A DNA stretch of 64,000 nt from Chloroflexota bacterium (GCA_026706485.1 JAPOYR010000011.1:645588-709587), one strand, 5' to 3'. Shown: positions 7,662 to 15,285, counted from the first letter of the stretch. Notes: a model not told the origin generated them from the letters alone. Translations and numbers: made by a program.

Positions 7662-9206
7662 CTATGCGTTCAGGAGCACCGGCGCCGTCATTCCACGGCT
7701 GCCTCGGCGTCGCGTGAGGCGGTGGAACGAACGGCTGGCGCCGTCTACTTGGTCCTTGTAGTCGGAATTGGGGAACAGGGCGGCCTCTTCGATGAAGGCA
7801 CGATTCCAAGCGCCTCGAACTAGGTAGACGTTGCGGGCCTCGGCCTGCGCCGAAAGCCCCTTGGCGCGCTCGGTCTTGTCACCCGATTCCGGCGAGTAGC
7901 GGGCCTCGTAGGGCGCGAGCATGCGGACTAGGTGCTGGACTTGCGACTTGCCCGCCTGGCCGGGGTCTTGCGGCAGGTCCTGCGTTATGCCGTGCCCATC
8001 CGTCTCTGCAGTCGTGCGCAGCGTCCGTTCGATTGTCCGCGGGGTGCCACGAACTCGCACGATGTCCTCGATGAAGTAGTCTCCCCCCACTCGCCGCATA
8101 AGCACGCCAACCGTCCACGGCGACTTTTTGCGCGTCGTGCTCGCCAAGTCCCAGCCCCGCACCGCTTGCCCACCGCTGGGAGCGGCATCCACGAACTGAT
8201 CGGCCCACCAGGCCCGGTCGAACATGCCGCCCGAGCGCGGTGACGGACGCTGCTGCAGCTGGCCGGCAGCCCCGTAGCTTCCAAGGTTGGACTCGAGTCG
8301 TCGGATGGCCTGCTCGGAGAAACGGTCAGGCCAGAGCAACTCCCCGTCTTGGGTACGGATATCGCCGTGCCAGTGATGCGGGTGGTCATGCTCATATCGA
8401 GCTGGCAGGCACAGGTGCGTCCAGTCGTCGGCATCCGCGGCTTGGTCCTTGTCAAGGACGTGCCCCGTGAGGTCCTGGTGGTGCAGGCGCTGCATGATGA
8501 TCACGTAGGCCCCGGCGTCGGGGTCGTTGAGGCGCGTGCTCATGGACTCGTCCCACCAGTCGAGCGTTGCCTCTCGAGTGATCTCGCTGTCGGCGTCCAC
8601 GGCGTTGATCGGGTCGTCGACGATGATGATGTCGCCGCCCTCGCCGGTCAGCGCGCCGCCGACCGAGGTCGCGACGCGATATCCGCCCTTGTTGTTCTCG
8701 AAGCGGATCTTGGTGTTCTGGTCACTGGTGAGATGGAAGCGATGGCCCCAACGATTTTGGTAGGTCGCGCTGTCGATCAGGCGCCGGCACTTCACGGAGT
8801 CGCGCACGCTCAGCGTCTGGGCATAGCTCGCCGACATGAACTTCACTTCGGGCCCCGCGAGCAGCCCGTAGTCGCTTCGGCGCTGGATCCAGGTCCACGC
8901 CGGCCACATGACGGCCACGATCAGGCTCTTGGTGTGACGCGGCGGGATGTTGATCAAGAGGCGCTGAATCTCACCGCGCGTAACGGCTTCGAGGTGCTCG
9001 CAGATCACGCCCAGGTGCCAGTTGTCACGGAACGGCGCGGGGTCCACGTAGCGCCACATCTGGCGGACGAACTCGTGCAGGCTGCGCTCGGCTAGGTCGT
9101 GATCTTCCCACGGTTCAGGATTAAGCGTCACGTCCTGCAACTCGGGCGGCAGGATCGCGATCTCGGCTTGCAGGTCGGGCTGCAGGCTCGCCAAGTCGAG
9201 GGTCAT
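7662..9206 (-). CDS. terL: Terminase large subunit
   Basis: 514 aa. ATPase motifs are visible: a Walker A variant INIPPRHTKS (residues 85-94) and Walker B DIIIVDD (192-198). The C-terminal part starts with a RuvC-like nuclease strand VRGWDLASTT, whose Asp is a metal ligand candidate. This is the DNA packaging motor and headful or cos-cutting nuclease. It is followed by the portal. A 145-bp structured gap precedes the start. Confidence 0.93.
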   Translation of the reverse strand: MTLDLASLQPDLQAEIAILPPELQDVTLNPEPWEDHDLAERSLHEFVRQMWRYVDPAPFRDNWHLGVICEHLEAVTRGEIQRLLINIPPRHTKSLIVAVMWPAWTWIQRRSDYGLLAGPEVKFMSASYAQTLSVRDSVKCRRLIDSATYQNRWGHRFHLTSDQNTKIRFENNKGGYRVATSVGGALTGEGGDIIIVDDPINAVDADSEITREATLDWWDESMSTRLNDPDAGAYVIIMQRLHHQDLTGHVLDKDQAADADDWTHLCLPARYEHDHPHHWHGDIRTQDGELLWPDRFSEQAIRRLESNLGSYGAAGQLQQRPSPRSGGMFDRAWWADQFVDAAPSGGQAVRGWDLASTTRKKSPWTVGVLMRRVGGDYFIEDIVRVRGTPRTIERTLRTTAETDGHGITQDLPQDPGQAGKSQVQHLVRMLAPYEARYSPESGDKTERAKGLSAQAEARNVYLVRGAWNRAFIEEAALFPNSDYKDQVDGASRSFHRLTRRRGSRGMTAPVLLNA

Positions 9207-9237
9207 GCGACTGCCGAGATATCCAAGCGCGGCCTAG

Positions 9238-9302
9238 AGTCGTGAGCGATTGCGGGGTGTACGTCCTTCACAACCAAGACCGCCCCGCGTGCGCTCACGA
9301 CT
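9238..9302 (-). promoter_or_regulatory. Long hairpin in the leader of terL
   Basis: An 11-bp perfect inverted repeat (AGTCGTGAGCG at 9238-9248 with CGCTCACGACT at 9292-9302) encloses a second arm pair GCGGGG/CCCCGC. A direct repeat ACTAGCAGGC occurs twice just beyond it, at about 9300 and 9327. It lies between the Com-like gene and terL. It could be an attenuator, an RNA-protein target or a packaging-related DNA site. No T-run follows on the minus strand. Confidence 0.6.
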
Positions 9303-9351
9303 AGCAGGCCCAGGCCGCCCCGCCAGACTAGCAGGCTTCACGCGAGCGCCG

Positions 9352-9543
9352 TCAATTCGGCGATAAGGGCTCGGGGTCGTGATGCACGATTCCCGAAGCG
9401 CGCCGGGCATAACTGGTGTTCATGGCCCTGCAATCGCGGCACCTAATGCGCCACTGGGGAGTGACCGATTCGGCGAGCACTCTGCGGCAGGCGTGGCACC
9501 GGGGGCGACGGTCAATGAACGCGCGTGGCGTCTCACCGGTCAT
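9352..9543 (-). CDS. Com-like zinc finger protein (copy 2)
   Basis: 63 aa from ATG 9543, overlapping the upstream stop as ATGA. The core RRPRCHACRRVLAESV then WRIRCRDCRAMN keeps both CxxC pairs, unlike copy 1. The shared zinc-finger segment is 55/58 identical at DNA level. In Mu, Com binds an RNA hairpin and lets the ribosome start mom. Here it precedes a hairpin leader of terL, so a similar post-transcriptional role is possible but unproven. Confidence 0.68.
   Translation of the reverse strand: MTGETPRAFIDRRPRCHACRRVLAESVTPQWRIRCRDCRAMNTSYARRASGIVHHDPEPLSPN
9461..9518. repeat. 58-bp direct repeat, copy 2 (first copy 3527-3584)
   Basis: Same-orientation partner of 3527-3584, with three mismatches by eye. 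See the two Com-like genes. Confidence 0.9.
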
Positions 9544-10259
9544 GCGGCGGCCTTGGCTCGCGCCCATATCCTGTTACGGCACCGGCTTGAGCAGTAGCGC
9601 GCGCTTGATTGTTTGCCAATGACTCGTGCGTCGCAATCGGGGGCGTGGCATATGCGCTTGTCGAGCACGGCTTGGCACCGCTTGGCATCCCGACGCCGCG
9701 CGGTCGTCCGCTTGCGCTCATATCGTCGGCTGTTAGCGGCTAGGCGCGCCCTGCCTTCGGGGTGACTGCGGTACTCCCGCATCCTTGCTCTTTGCTTTGC
9801 CCTCCGCTGCTCCAGTTTTTCGGGAGAATGACGCTTCCGCCGCGCCCTCTTATATCGACGCACTTTCGCCGCACAGTCAGAACACCGGGCCTTCCCTGGG
9901 CGCGGCCTCTGCTCCCCACAGTCAACGCATCGGCTGCACGCGAGGCACATCGAGTAGTTCTTTCGCGCTAGCCGTTCAAGACAGCGGTCACAGCGAATGG
10001 TCGGCGCGTTGTTCGGGCGGCGGAAACCGACTCTATCTTCCCTGACGCCGTTTTTCATCGCCCGTGCTCTCTGCGCTACAGGGGAATTGGCACGCCGGTG
10101 CGCCTTCTGCCTTTCCTTGCTATACCCCGGAGCTCTAGACGGCCAGCATCCCGGCGAGCAATACACTTGGCCTCTCTGCTTCTTGACGAACCGTCGCGAA
10201 CACCCCTCAGCGCGACACGTGTAGCGGTTGCCGATTTTGCGGCGAGCCTGCGCACTCAC
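9540..10259 (-). CDS. Basic Cys-rich multi-zinc-finger phage protein
   Basis: 239 aa from GTG 10259 (GTGA overlap with the HNH stop). Three Cys clusters are visible: CRAEGCSRRF...YCSPGC near the start; CDRCLERL...CLACSRCVDCG...CSDC in the middle; and CHAPDCDARV...YCSSRCRNR at the end. Long Arg/Lys-rich helices separate them. The first and last resemble the CxxC...CSxxC treble-clef fingers common in phage and HNH-linked proteins. Nucleic-acid binding is likely; no catalytic HNH motif is seen. Probably works with the adjacent HNH protein and terminases. Confidence 0.65.
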   Translation of the reverse strand: MSAQARRKIGNRYTCRAEGCSRRFVKKQRGQVYCSPGCWPSRAPGYSKERQKAHRRANSPVAQRARAMKNGVREDRVGFRRPNNAPTIRCDRCLERLARKNYSMCLACSRCVDCGEQRPRPGKARCSDCAAKVRRYKRARRKRHSPEKLEQRRAKQRARMREYRSHPEGRARLAANSRRYERKRTTARRRDAKRCQAVLDKRICHAPDCDARVIGKQSSARYCSSRCRNRIWARAKAAA

Positions 10260-10807
10260 GCGGCGACCTTCGCCCCTTTCGCCGCATTGCACGACAGGCA
10301 CAGCGCCTGCGTATTCTCTGGCGCGTGCGGACCGCCCTTGGATATCGGGTGCACGTGGTCTAGCGTCGGCGGCATCGTCTCGCCGAACGGCTGGCGGCAC
10401 CCGTTGCAGAGGCCGCCTTGCTGAAAGACGAGCGTGGCGATCCACTGCCGTGGGAATGGGCGGACTTCGACGCCTCGGATACGTGCGCGGCGCTTCGCCA
10501 CGTGCGCCCGCACCGTGTCACGGTTCGCATCATCCCATCGCCTACGCGCGGCCCGTGTTTTCTCGCCATGCTTGGCGCGATAGCGCCGCTTCGCAAGCCG
10601 CTCACGCTCACGCGCGGCCTCGGGATTGGCCGCGCGATTTCGCCGGTACGCCGCCCGCACGCTCTCGCGGTTGCCCGCGTTGTAGCGGTTCTTGTACTCG
10701 CGCCACGCGGCGCGGCATTCGTCGCAGCGGCAGTGATGGTGGGTGTATGCGTTGACGGTGCCGTGCGGCACGTTGTCCGCGCTGATTCGGGTACCCTGAT
10801 CGGGCAT
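10256..10807 (-). CDS. HNH endonuclease
   Basis: 183 aa. The C-terminal HNH motif is clear: CNGCRQPF, then LDHVHPISKGGPHAPEN and ALCLSCNAAKG, with both zinc Cys pairs and the His/Asn metal site. The N-terminal part has HCRCDECR and a long Arg-rich helix. HNH proteins beside terminase genes take part in cos cleavage in several siphophages (HK97 gp74 type), and position between terS and terL supports that. A homing endonuclease is the alternative. Confidence 0.88.
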   Translation of the reverse strand: MPDQGTRISADNVPHGTVNAYTHHHCRCDECRAAWREYKNRYNAGNRESVRAAYRRNRAANPEAARERERLAKRRYRAKHGEKTRAARRRWDDANRDTVRAHVAKRRARIRGVEVRPFPRQWIATLVFQQGGLCNGCRQPFGETMPPTLDHVHPISKGGPHAPENTQALCLSCNAAKGAKVAA

Positions 10808-10862
10808 CGGAGCTTATCCCTCCGGTGAGAGGCGTCGGGGCTGCAATCCCCGGCGCTTCGCC

Positions 10863-10868
10863 ATTATA
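10863..10868 (-). promoter_or_regulatory. Extended -10 promoter for the HNH-terL-head operon
   Basis: On the minus strand the sequence TGGTATAAT gives a perfect extended -10 (TGn-TATAAT). It lies in the 65-bp gap downstream of terS and 56 bases before the HNH start. No good -35 is seen 17 bases upstream, as is normal for extended -10 promoters. The leader contains a GC-rich hairpin (GGGG/CCCC) and GGAGG before the ATG. Confidence 0.5.
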
Positions 10869-10872
10869 CCAG

Positions 10873-11418
10873 TTACGGGTCACTCACTGGCGGCGGCAGC
10901 CGCCGCCGTAGGTCGCGCACCTGCCGCAACTGATCGTCGCTAAACGCCGACAAGTCGGGGCGCACCGTCACCGTCGCATCCACGCGCAGCGAGTCGTCAA
11001 ATAGGCCCAGATGCCGCATGAGCATCTCAATGGCCTGCGTCTTCGAGTGGAACTTGATGCGGATGCCGTCCTTGGTCTTCGACACTTCGGAGATGGCCGC
11101 CGTCACGTCGGGCGGCAGTTCGTCCAGCGCCTTCACTGTGACGCTGGTGCCGCTGGCGCTCACAACGCTGGTGATGTCGGCGAACGCGAGCCGCGCCAAC
11201 TCTCGGATCACGTTGTCGGCGGTGACTTCGGTGCGCTCGGAGCGGGCTGCCAGGGCCGCGCGAATGCCGTTCCCAATGCTTACGTTTGCTAACAACTGTG
11301 CGCCGCGCGAATTGGCCCCGCGACGGCTGTATCCCGCGCGGATCGCAGCCTGTGTCGCATTGAGGTCCACGAGGTATTCCTCGCAGAATCGCCGTTGCTT
11401 CGCCGTGAGCTTGGGCAT
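10873..11418 (-). CDS. terS: Terminase small subunit
   Basis: 181 aa from ATG 11418. The N-terminus (LTAKQRRFCEEYLVDLNATQAAIRAGYS, split by eye into its helix-turn-helix) is the classical signature of the Terminase_2 small subunit family: KQxxFxxEYLxDxNATqAAxRAGYS. A longer open frame upstream lacks this similarity and is rejected. It binds the packaging start site and regulates TerL. It is unusual that HNH, zinc-finger and Com-like genes separate it from terL. Confidence 0.93.
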   Translation of the reverse strand: MPKLTAKQRRFCEEYLVDLNATQAAIRAGYSRRGANSRGAQLLANVSIGNGIRAALAARSERTEVTADNVIRELARLAFADITSVVSASGTSVTVKALDELPPDVTAAISEVSKTKDGIRIKFHSKTQAIEMLMRHLGLFDDSLRVDATVTVRPDLSAFSDDQLRQVRDLRRRLPPPVSDP

Positions 11419-11536
11419 GGCCGATTCTAATGCGTACCCATTGGGTCCTGTCGAGCGGTGGCGACGGCGCACCGTGTATTTCAGCCGCTGATAGACTGGC
11501 CGCGCTACAGCCGCTGGTTCGGCGCGAGCGCCGTCA

Positions 11537-11627
11537 GCAGTCGGACGGGGCGCCCTACGCCCCCTTGTCGGCTCGCGTGGATTGCGGCGGCTGTAGCAAG
11601 CGTCACGTCCGACTGCCGCAAGGGGGC
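11537..11627 (+). promoter_or_regulatory. Interlocked inverted repeats covering a ribosome binding site
   Basis: Two perfect pairs alternate in the order A-B-A'-B'. A is GCAGTCGGACG (11537-11547) with CGTCCGACTGC (11606-11616), 11 bp. B is GCCCCCTTG (11559-11567) with CAAGGGGGC (11619-11627), 9 bp. B' contains AAGGGGG, the only Shine-Dalgarno of the plus-strand gene whose ATG is at 11635. The topology is that of a pseudoknot. The site also lies just upstream of terS on the other strand, so a packaging or TerS-binding role is the alternative. Confidence 0.7.
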
Positions 11628-11634
11628 ACCTCAT

Positions 11635-11907
11635 ATGGCGAGGCACAAGCTCGTGATCGCGCCGACGGGCTACGGCGGATATGCCCTGGTCGATGTGTCG
11701 GCGGAACCCCTAGACGACCAAGGCCGCTGGCACGGACCCGTCGATAGCCGTGACGAGGCCGACCACGTCGCTCAGAAGCTGTCCCGGGAGCATCGCCTGC
11801 CGGTGGACGTGGAACACGTCGGGGACAACGCCAGCGACGTGTACGACGGGGTGGCCGGGGATTCCGCGCCGAATCCGGCTAGCGCCGGGACCTCACGCCC
11901 CGTCTGA
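11635..11907 (+). CDS. Small acidic hypothetical protein, plus strand
   Basis: 90 aa. One of only two clear plus-strand genes in the phage part. It starts with MARHKLVIAPTGYGGYALVDV, has a helix DEADHVAQKLSREH, then an acidic end (VGDNASDVYDGVAGDS). The start is chosen for the strong AAGGGGG eight bases upstream. Its 3' end overlaps the convergent gene 11893-12495 by 15 bases. No family is recognised. Its separate orientation and structured leader suggest separate control from the leftward operon. Confidence 0.65.
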   Translation: MARHKLVIAPTGYGGYALVDVSAEPLDDQGRWHGPVDSRDEADHVAQKLSREHRLPVDVEHVGDNASDVYDGVAGDSAPNPASAGTSRPV

Positions 11908-12495
11908 GCCCTCGCGCTCGTCCTGGCCGCGGCAATCGGGGCACTGGCAGTCGTGCCCGTCGCACAGGTGGCAGCCGCATTCCTCGAGGACGACGAACCC
12001 GCACTCGCGGTCGGCGTCCCGCCCGTCGTCCGTCGCGTAGGTGACGAAGTAGACCGTCCCGCGATTCGGCTGGGTGCACGCCAGCATCTCCGAGTCGTCG
12101 CCGAACAGCGCGACCTGGCCGGTGCGCACGCGCTTGCGCTTGTCCCGGCATGCACGGCACTTCCCGCAGTCGTGCTGTCGCACCAGCGACTCGACACGCA
12201 CGTCGGTCTCGCCGCGGCGCTCCGCCGCGCGTGCCCATTCGTCCGCCGCCGACTTGTGCTCGGTCGTCACGGGCACGTGGCCGCATCGGTTCGTGTGGAC
12301 GGCCGGCTCGTATCCGCAGTCGGGGCCGTGGGGCGGCGGCGCGGTGCAGATCAGGCGGCCATAGGTGTCGTAGCGGTGCTCGACGTACTTCACCCAGGCA
12401 AAGCCGAGGGCGCCGCACTCGTCCTCGGTCAGGCAGGCGGTTTCGAAGTAGTACACATCCTCGGCGAGGTCTGGACGTCCCGACTCGCCGACCAT
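11893..12495 (-). CDS. Cys-rich hypothetical phage protein
   Basis: 200 aa with at least 14 Cys. Clusters are CGKCRACRDKRKR in the centre and CGCHLCDGHDCQCPDCRG near the C-terminus, with scattered CxxC-like pairs earlier. The basic stretch next to CxxC suggests a nucleic-acid-binding zinc protein. No named family is recognised. The start overlaps the stop of the next upstream gene. Confidence 0.6.
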   Translation of the reverse strand: MVGESGRPDLAEDVYYFETACLTEDECGALGFAWVKYVEHRYDTYGRLICTAPPPHGPDCGYEPAVHTNRCGHVPVTTEHKSAADEWARAAERRGETDVRVESLVRQHDCGKCRACRDKRKRVRTGQVALFGDDSEMLACTQPNRGTVYFVTYATDDGRDADRECGFVVLEECGCHLCDGHDCQCPDCRGQDEREGSDGA

Positions 12496-12716
12496 CAGTC
12501 GAGCCAGCGCACGTCGTAGCGGGCGCGGCCGCCCCGAAAGCGGCCTATGACGACCCCGCCGTGATCCTGGCGGATGGTCACCTGCTGCAGCTCGCCCGTG
12601 CGCCCGACGCGGTCGCGGGCAATCTCGGCCGCCTCACGCAGATGCCGCGCCTCGACCGTCACGATTTGGGCGGGGCCTGGCCTGTCGGTGACCGCCGCCT
12701 GCTTGACGATGGTCAC
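12495..12716 (-). CDS. Small hypothetical phage protein
   Basis: 73 aa from GTG 12716. It contains a helix ARHLREAAEIARDRVG followed by beta strands VTIRQDHGGVVIGRF and a final ARYDVRWLD. No family recognised. A longer frame upstream overlaps the methylase-like gene and is not supported. Confidence 0.5.
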   Translation of the reverse strand: MTIVKQAAVTDRPGPAQIVTVEARHLREAAEIARDRVGRTGELQQVTIRQDHGGVVIGRFRGGRARYDVRWLD

Positions 12717-12730
12717 GTGTGCTCGGCGGA

Positions 12731-13477
12731 TCACAGCAACGCCAACTGGCCGACGACTTCGGGATCCCCGCTCGGCTCGGGATCGTCGCTCGGCTTCCCG
12801 GCGAGCCGGCCCCGCAGGTACTCGCTCGCCTCTCCCTCGCCGCCAAGCAGCTTCGCTCCGGCGGGGGTGATCGCATAGTCGTGCACCTCTGTCGTCAGGC
12901 TGTTGCCGTGCCGCACCACGCCGGCGATCCCGGCGCAGGCCATTTGAATGTAGGTGATGTGCTGGCACGTCTGGTCAAGGTCGGTCGCGTCGAACCACGC
13001 GATCCGGTCCTCAAGCTCCCTGGCGGCAGCGAGTAGCAGCCGCCCCGATCCGCAGCAAGGATCGGAAACAGTGATCACCGGCGGCGATTCCTCTGCGTCC
13101 TTCCCGTCGCCGATGATCATACGCGCCATCATGTCTGCGACGTTCTCCGGGGTGAAGAACTGGCCGCCGTATTTCTGATCGCAGAACCCCTCCTCTTCGT
13201 AGATCGTGCCGAGGAAGTCCGCGGGGTTCGCGTCAAGGGCCAGCGCGGCCGTCCCCAGCATCGCTGAGAAGCGGTCGAGCTGCTCCCGCTTGTACCGTTT
13301 GGCGTTCGCCATGTAACGGTCCTCGAACGCTTGCCGTCGCTCCGGAGCCTGGCACGGCTTTGCCAGCGCGCAATAGCCCATGTCGGCCATATCCCTGAAT
13401 GCTTCCCACTGGCGCAGCTTGCCGCCGTCCGTGGCGGCATCCAGGTGTTCGCGGAACTGCTTGGCGTAGTCGCTCAC
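12731..13477 (-). CDS. N-6 methylase-like protein lacking the catalytic motif
   Basis: 248 aa from GTG 13477 (GTGA overlap). It has the lead-in GQFFTPENVADMMARM and SAM-binding motif I SDPCCGSGRLLLAAA, then WFDATDLDQTCQHITYIQM and VRHGNSLT, all typical of type I HsdM-like and small plasmid N6-adenine methylases. No [NSD]PP[YFW] motif IV is present after HGNSL, and the remaining sequence is low-complexity Glu/Pro/Gly. It may therefore bind SAM or DNA without methylating, for instance as an antirestriction or regulatory protein. Confidence 0.7.
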   Translation of the reverse strand: MSDYAKQFREHLDAATDGGKLRQWEAFRDMADMGYCALAKPCQAPERRQAFEDRYMANAKRYKREQLDRFSAMLGTAALALDANPADFLGTIYEEEGFCDQKYGGQFFTPENVADMMARMIIGDGKDAEESPPVITVSDPCCGSGRLLLAAARELEDRIAWFDATDLDQTCQHITYIQMACAGIAGVVRHGNSLTTEVHDYAITPAGAKLLGGEGEASEYLRGRLAGKPSDDPEPSGDPEVVGQLALL

Positions 13478-13767
13478 GCGAACGGGTCGATGGGCGCCGG
13501 GCGCCGCCAGTTGGGCGGGATCTCACGAATCTTGCGCTCGCCCTTGCGCGGGTGAAGGATCTGGACGCGGTGCCGCCGGCCGCCCTCGAGGCGCGCCAGC
13601 AGGAGACACCGCCGGCCCCGCTTGCGCCCAGGCGTGCGGTCGAAGTAGATCGTGATGGGTTTGGGCGGGTCGATGGGATCTACCAACCACCGTTCACCCT
13701 CAGGGGTGCGAGTACCCCCGGGAATCCGCGCTCGATTGAGCACGCGTCGCTTGCGCTTGACGGCCAT
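13474..13767 (-). CDS. Small basic hypothetical phage protein
   Basis: 97 aa starting MAVKRKRRVLNRARIPGG. Very basic at both ends, with a beta-rich centre (ITIYFDRTPGRKRGRRCLLLA, RHRVQILHPRKG). The stop overlaps the GTG of the methylase-like gene. No family recognised; nucleic-acid binding is plausible from charge. Confidence 0.5.
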   Translation of the reverse strand: MAVKRKRRVLNRARIPGGTRTPEGERWLVDPIDPPKPITIYFDRTPGRKRGRRCLLLARLEGGRRHRVQILHPRKGERKIREIPPNWRRPAPIDPFA

Positions 13768-13964
13768 CACACGCTCCTTTCGCATGCGGCGCAGCCCTTC
13801 GCGTGCGCCGCGCTGTGCCTCCAGATGACTTGCTCCCCGTCGAGCGACTCCCAATCGCGCCTTGGGCTGTGGCGACGACGGGCGACGAGACCACAGCGGG
13901 CGACGGCGCGGCCGATGTCGGGCCAGATGTCCCGAAGCCGGTGGGCTGCGCCCGGGGTCGTCAT
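13767..13964 (-). CDS. Small hypothetical protein with possible zinc site
   Basis: 65 aa from ATG 13964 (ATGA with the upstream stop). It ends VIWRHSAAHAKGCAACERSV, where two His and CxxC could bind zinc. The TGATG at 13767 couples it to the next gene. Confidence 0.5.
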   Translation of the reverse strand: MTTPGAAHRLRDIWPDIGRAVARCGLVARRRHSPRRDWESLDGEQVIWRHSAAHAKGCAACERSV

Positions 13965-14212
13965 GACGCCCGATACGTCCCACGCGGGCGCAGCTCGGCC
14001 ATGAGCGCAGATGCTGTGTTCCGCGCCGCCGCGGGGTCGCGGCGGGCGATGATCGTCGCCAGGTACGTCCGCGCCCGCGCCGTCAGCGGCACGGGCAGCC
14101 CGTCGCGTTGGCTCTCGGTCAAGGGGCCTACCGCGCGCTCGATGTGCCCGTTGGGCAGCATCTCGACGGCGTACACCTCGCCGCGATGCCGGACGAAGTC
14201 GTAGACCATCAT
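13961..14212 (-). CDS. Small hypothetical phage protein
   Basis: 83 aa, MMVYDFVRHRGEVYAVEML at the start, then a helix containing RTYLATIIARRDPAAARN. Coupled by ATGA to both neighbours. No family recognised. Confidence 0.5.
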   Translation of the reverse strand: MMVYDFVRHRGEVYAVEMLPNGHIERAVGPLTESQRDGLPVPLTARARTYLATIIARRDPAAARNTASALMAELRPRGTYRAS

Positions 14213-14436
14213 CGCGGCTGGTCCGCGGCCCAGCCCGACATCGCGGGCTCATTGAGATACCAGCTCGAGGCGTGGCGTCGGGGCTTCGTCGGGTGGGTCG
14301 TCTCACGGTGACCGCAAGGCTTCCCGCCGTCCTCGGGATGGCACCGGTAGCAGATCCGTGTGCTGAAGCTCCCCGCCGTGTACACGGGGGAATAGACGTG
14401 CCGCGAGCGGCGGGGCTTCGCGCCGGCGGCGCTCAC
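14209..14436 (-). CDS. Small hypothetical protein with Cys/His pairs
   Basis: 75 aa from GTG 14436, overlapping the stop of the sliding-clamp gene as GTGA. It has CYRCHPEDGGKPCGHRETTH, a likely zinc knuckle, followed by a basic stretch. No family recognised. Confidence 0.5.
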   Translation of the reverse strand: MSAAGAKPRRSRHVYSPVYTAGSFSTRICYRCHPEDGGKPCGHRETTHPTKPRRHASSWYLNEPAMSGWAADQPR

Positions 14437-15209
14437 TTCGAAGCTCCGGCGTCGCCGTTCGGCGCCAGTGACGTCGGCGCGGGCATCAGCGCATCTGCGT
14501 GCATCGGCATGACGGCCATTCGCGCGAGGGCGGTGGGCCCCCAGGCTCTGAACAGCCAGGGGCCGGTGGCGCTCACCGATTGCAGACGCAGGGGCGCGTG
14601 GGTAGAGCGCCGCGCCCACCCCTGCGGGCCACCGTCAATCGCCAGCGCGACCGCGCTCACGCGCTGCATGAACAGCGGGTTGATCGCGCCGCTCGCCACC
14701 GTCGCCGCGTCCGGCTCGGGCATCAGCTGCTCGATGTCCGGGAATCTCCAGTCCGCCTCGGTGCGGCCTTGGGCCACGGTCTCCTGCCGTTGGCCCTTGT
14801 GCTGGGTCGTCGCGGTGACGTCCACGCCGTGGTCCGTAGGCGTAGCTCGCAGCGTCGCGTCGCCCTTCGTCTTGGGATGGCGGACGAGCGCCCTGCCCAG
14901 GTGCACGGCTTCCTTGCGATGCAGGTAGACCATCGGGCCGTCGCTGCTGTTGCCGGAGTCGGGCATCGCCTGATCGACGATCATGGCCGTGAATCCGTCG
15001 GCGGATTCCATGCGCACGCGGTCGCTGGCGAAGGTGAGTCGTACGTGCTCGAGGATGGGACGGGAGCTATCGGTCGCCGCGCCGCCGGCGACGGCTTGTA
15101 GCAGCTTCCCGATCTGCCACGCGGCGTCTGGCGGGATATCCGCCGTCCATTCGCTGGTGACGGCGGCGCTCGTGGCGCGGTCGCCGGGGGTACAGGTATC
15201 GTTCGGCAT
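14433..15209 (-). CDS. DnaN-like (beta) sliding clamp, phage-encoded
   Basis: 258 aa. SSRPILEHVRLTFASDRVRMESADGFTAMI (residues about 48-77) follows the DnaN pattern RPIL..V.l...d..l.l.atDg....; HRKEAVHLGRAL, then RFPDIEQLMPEPDA and a C-terminal FRAWGPTALARMAVMPMHA resemble the beta-clamp strand VVMPMR before the end. It is shorter than bacterial DnaN (about 370 aa), so one domain is missing or reduced. With DnaB and the HTH protein it suggests a phage replisome that loads its own clamp or competes with the host one. Confidence 0.65.
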   Translation of the reverse strand: MPNDTCTPGDRATSAAVTSEWTADIPPDAAWQIGKLLQAVAGGAATDSSRPILEHVRLTFASDRVRMESADGFTAMIVDQAMPDSGNSSDGPMVYLHRKEAVHLGRALVRHPKTKGDATLRATPTDHGVDVTATTQHKGQRQETVAQGRTEADWRFPDIEQLMPEPDAATVASGAINPLFMQRVSAVALAIDGGPQGWARRSTHAPLRLQSVSATGPWLFRAWGPTALARMAVMPMHADALMPAPTSLAPNGDAGASK

Positions 15210-15285
15210 GGGGCCTCCTCCGGTGGTCCCTAGCGCCCCGTTGGCCGTCGCATGGCCGCGGGGCGCGCTTCATCGCGCGGGCGGA

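Noticed and set aside
11419..11646. 76-residue N-terminal extension of TerS
   Set aside because: The small-terminase signature begins at ATG 11418; the extension crosses the structured leader and the opposite gene.
12717..12968. Upstream extension of the 73-aa gene at 12495-12716
   Set aside because: Overlaps the methylase-like gene in another frame and is Arg-rich without similarity.
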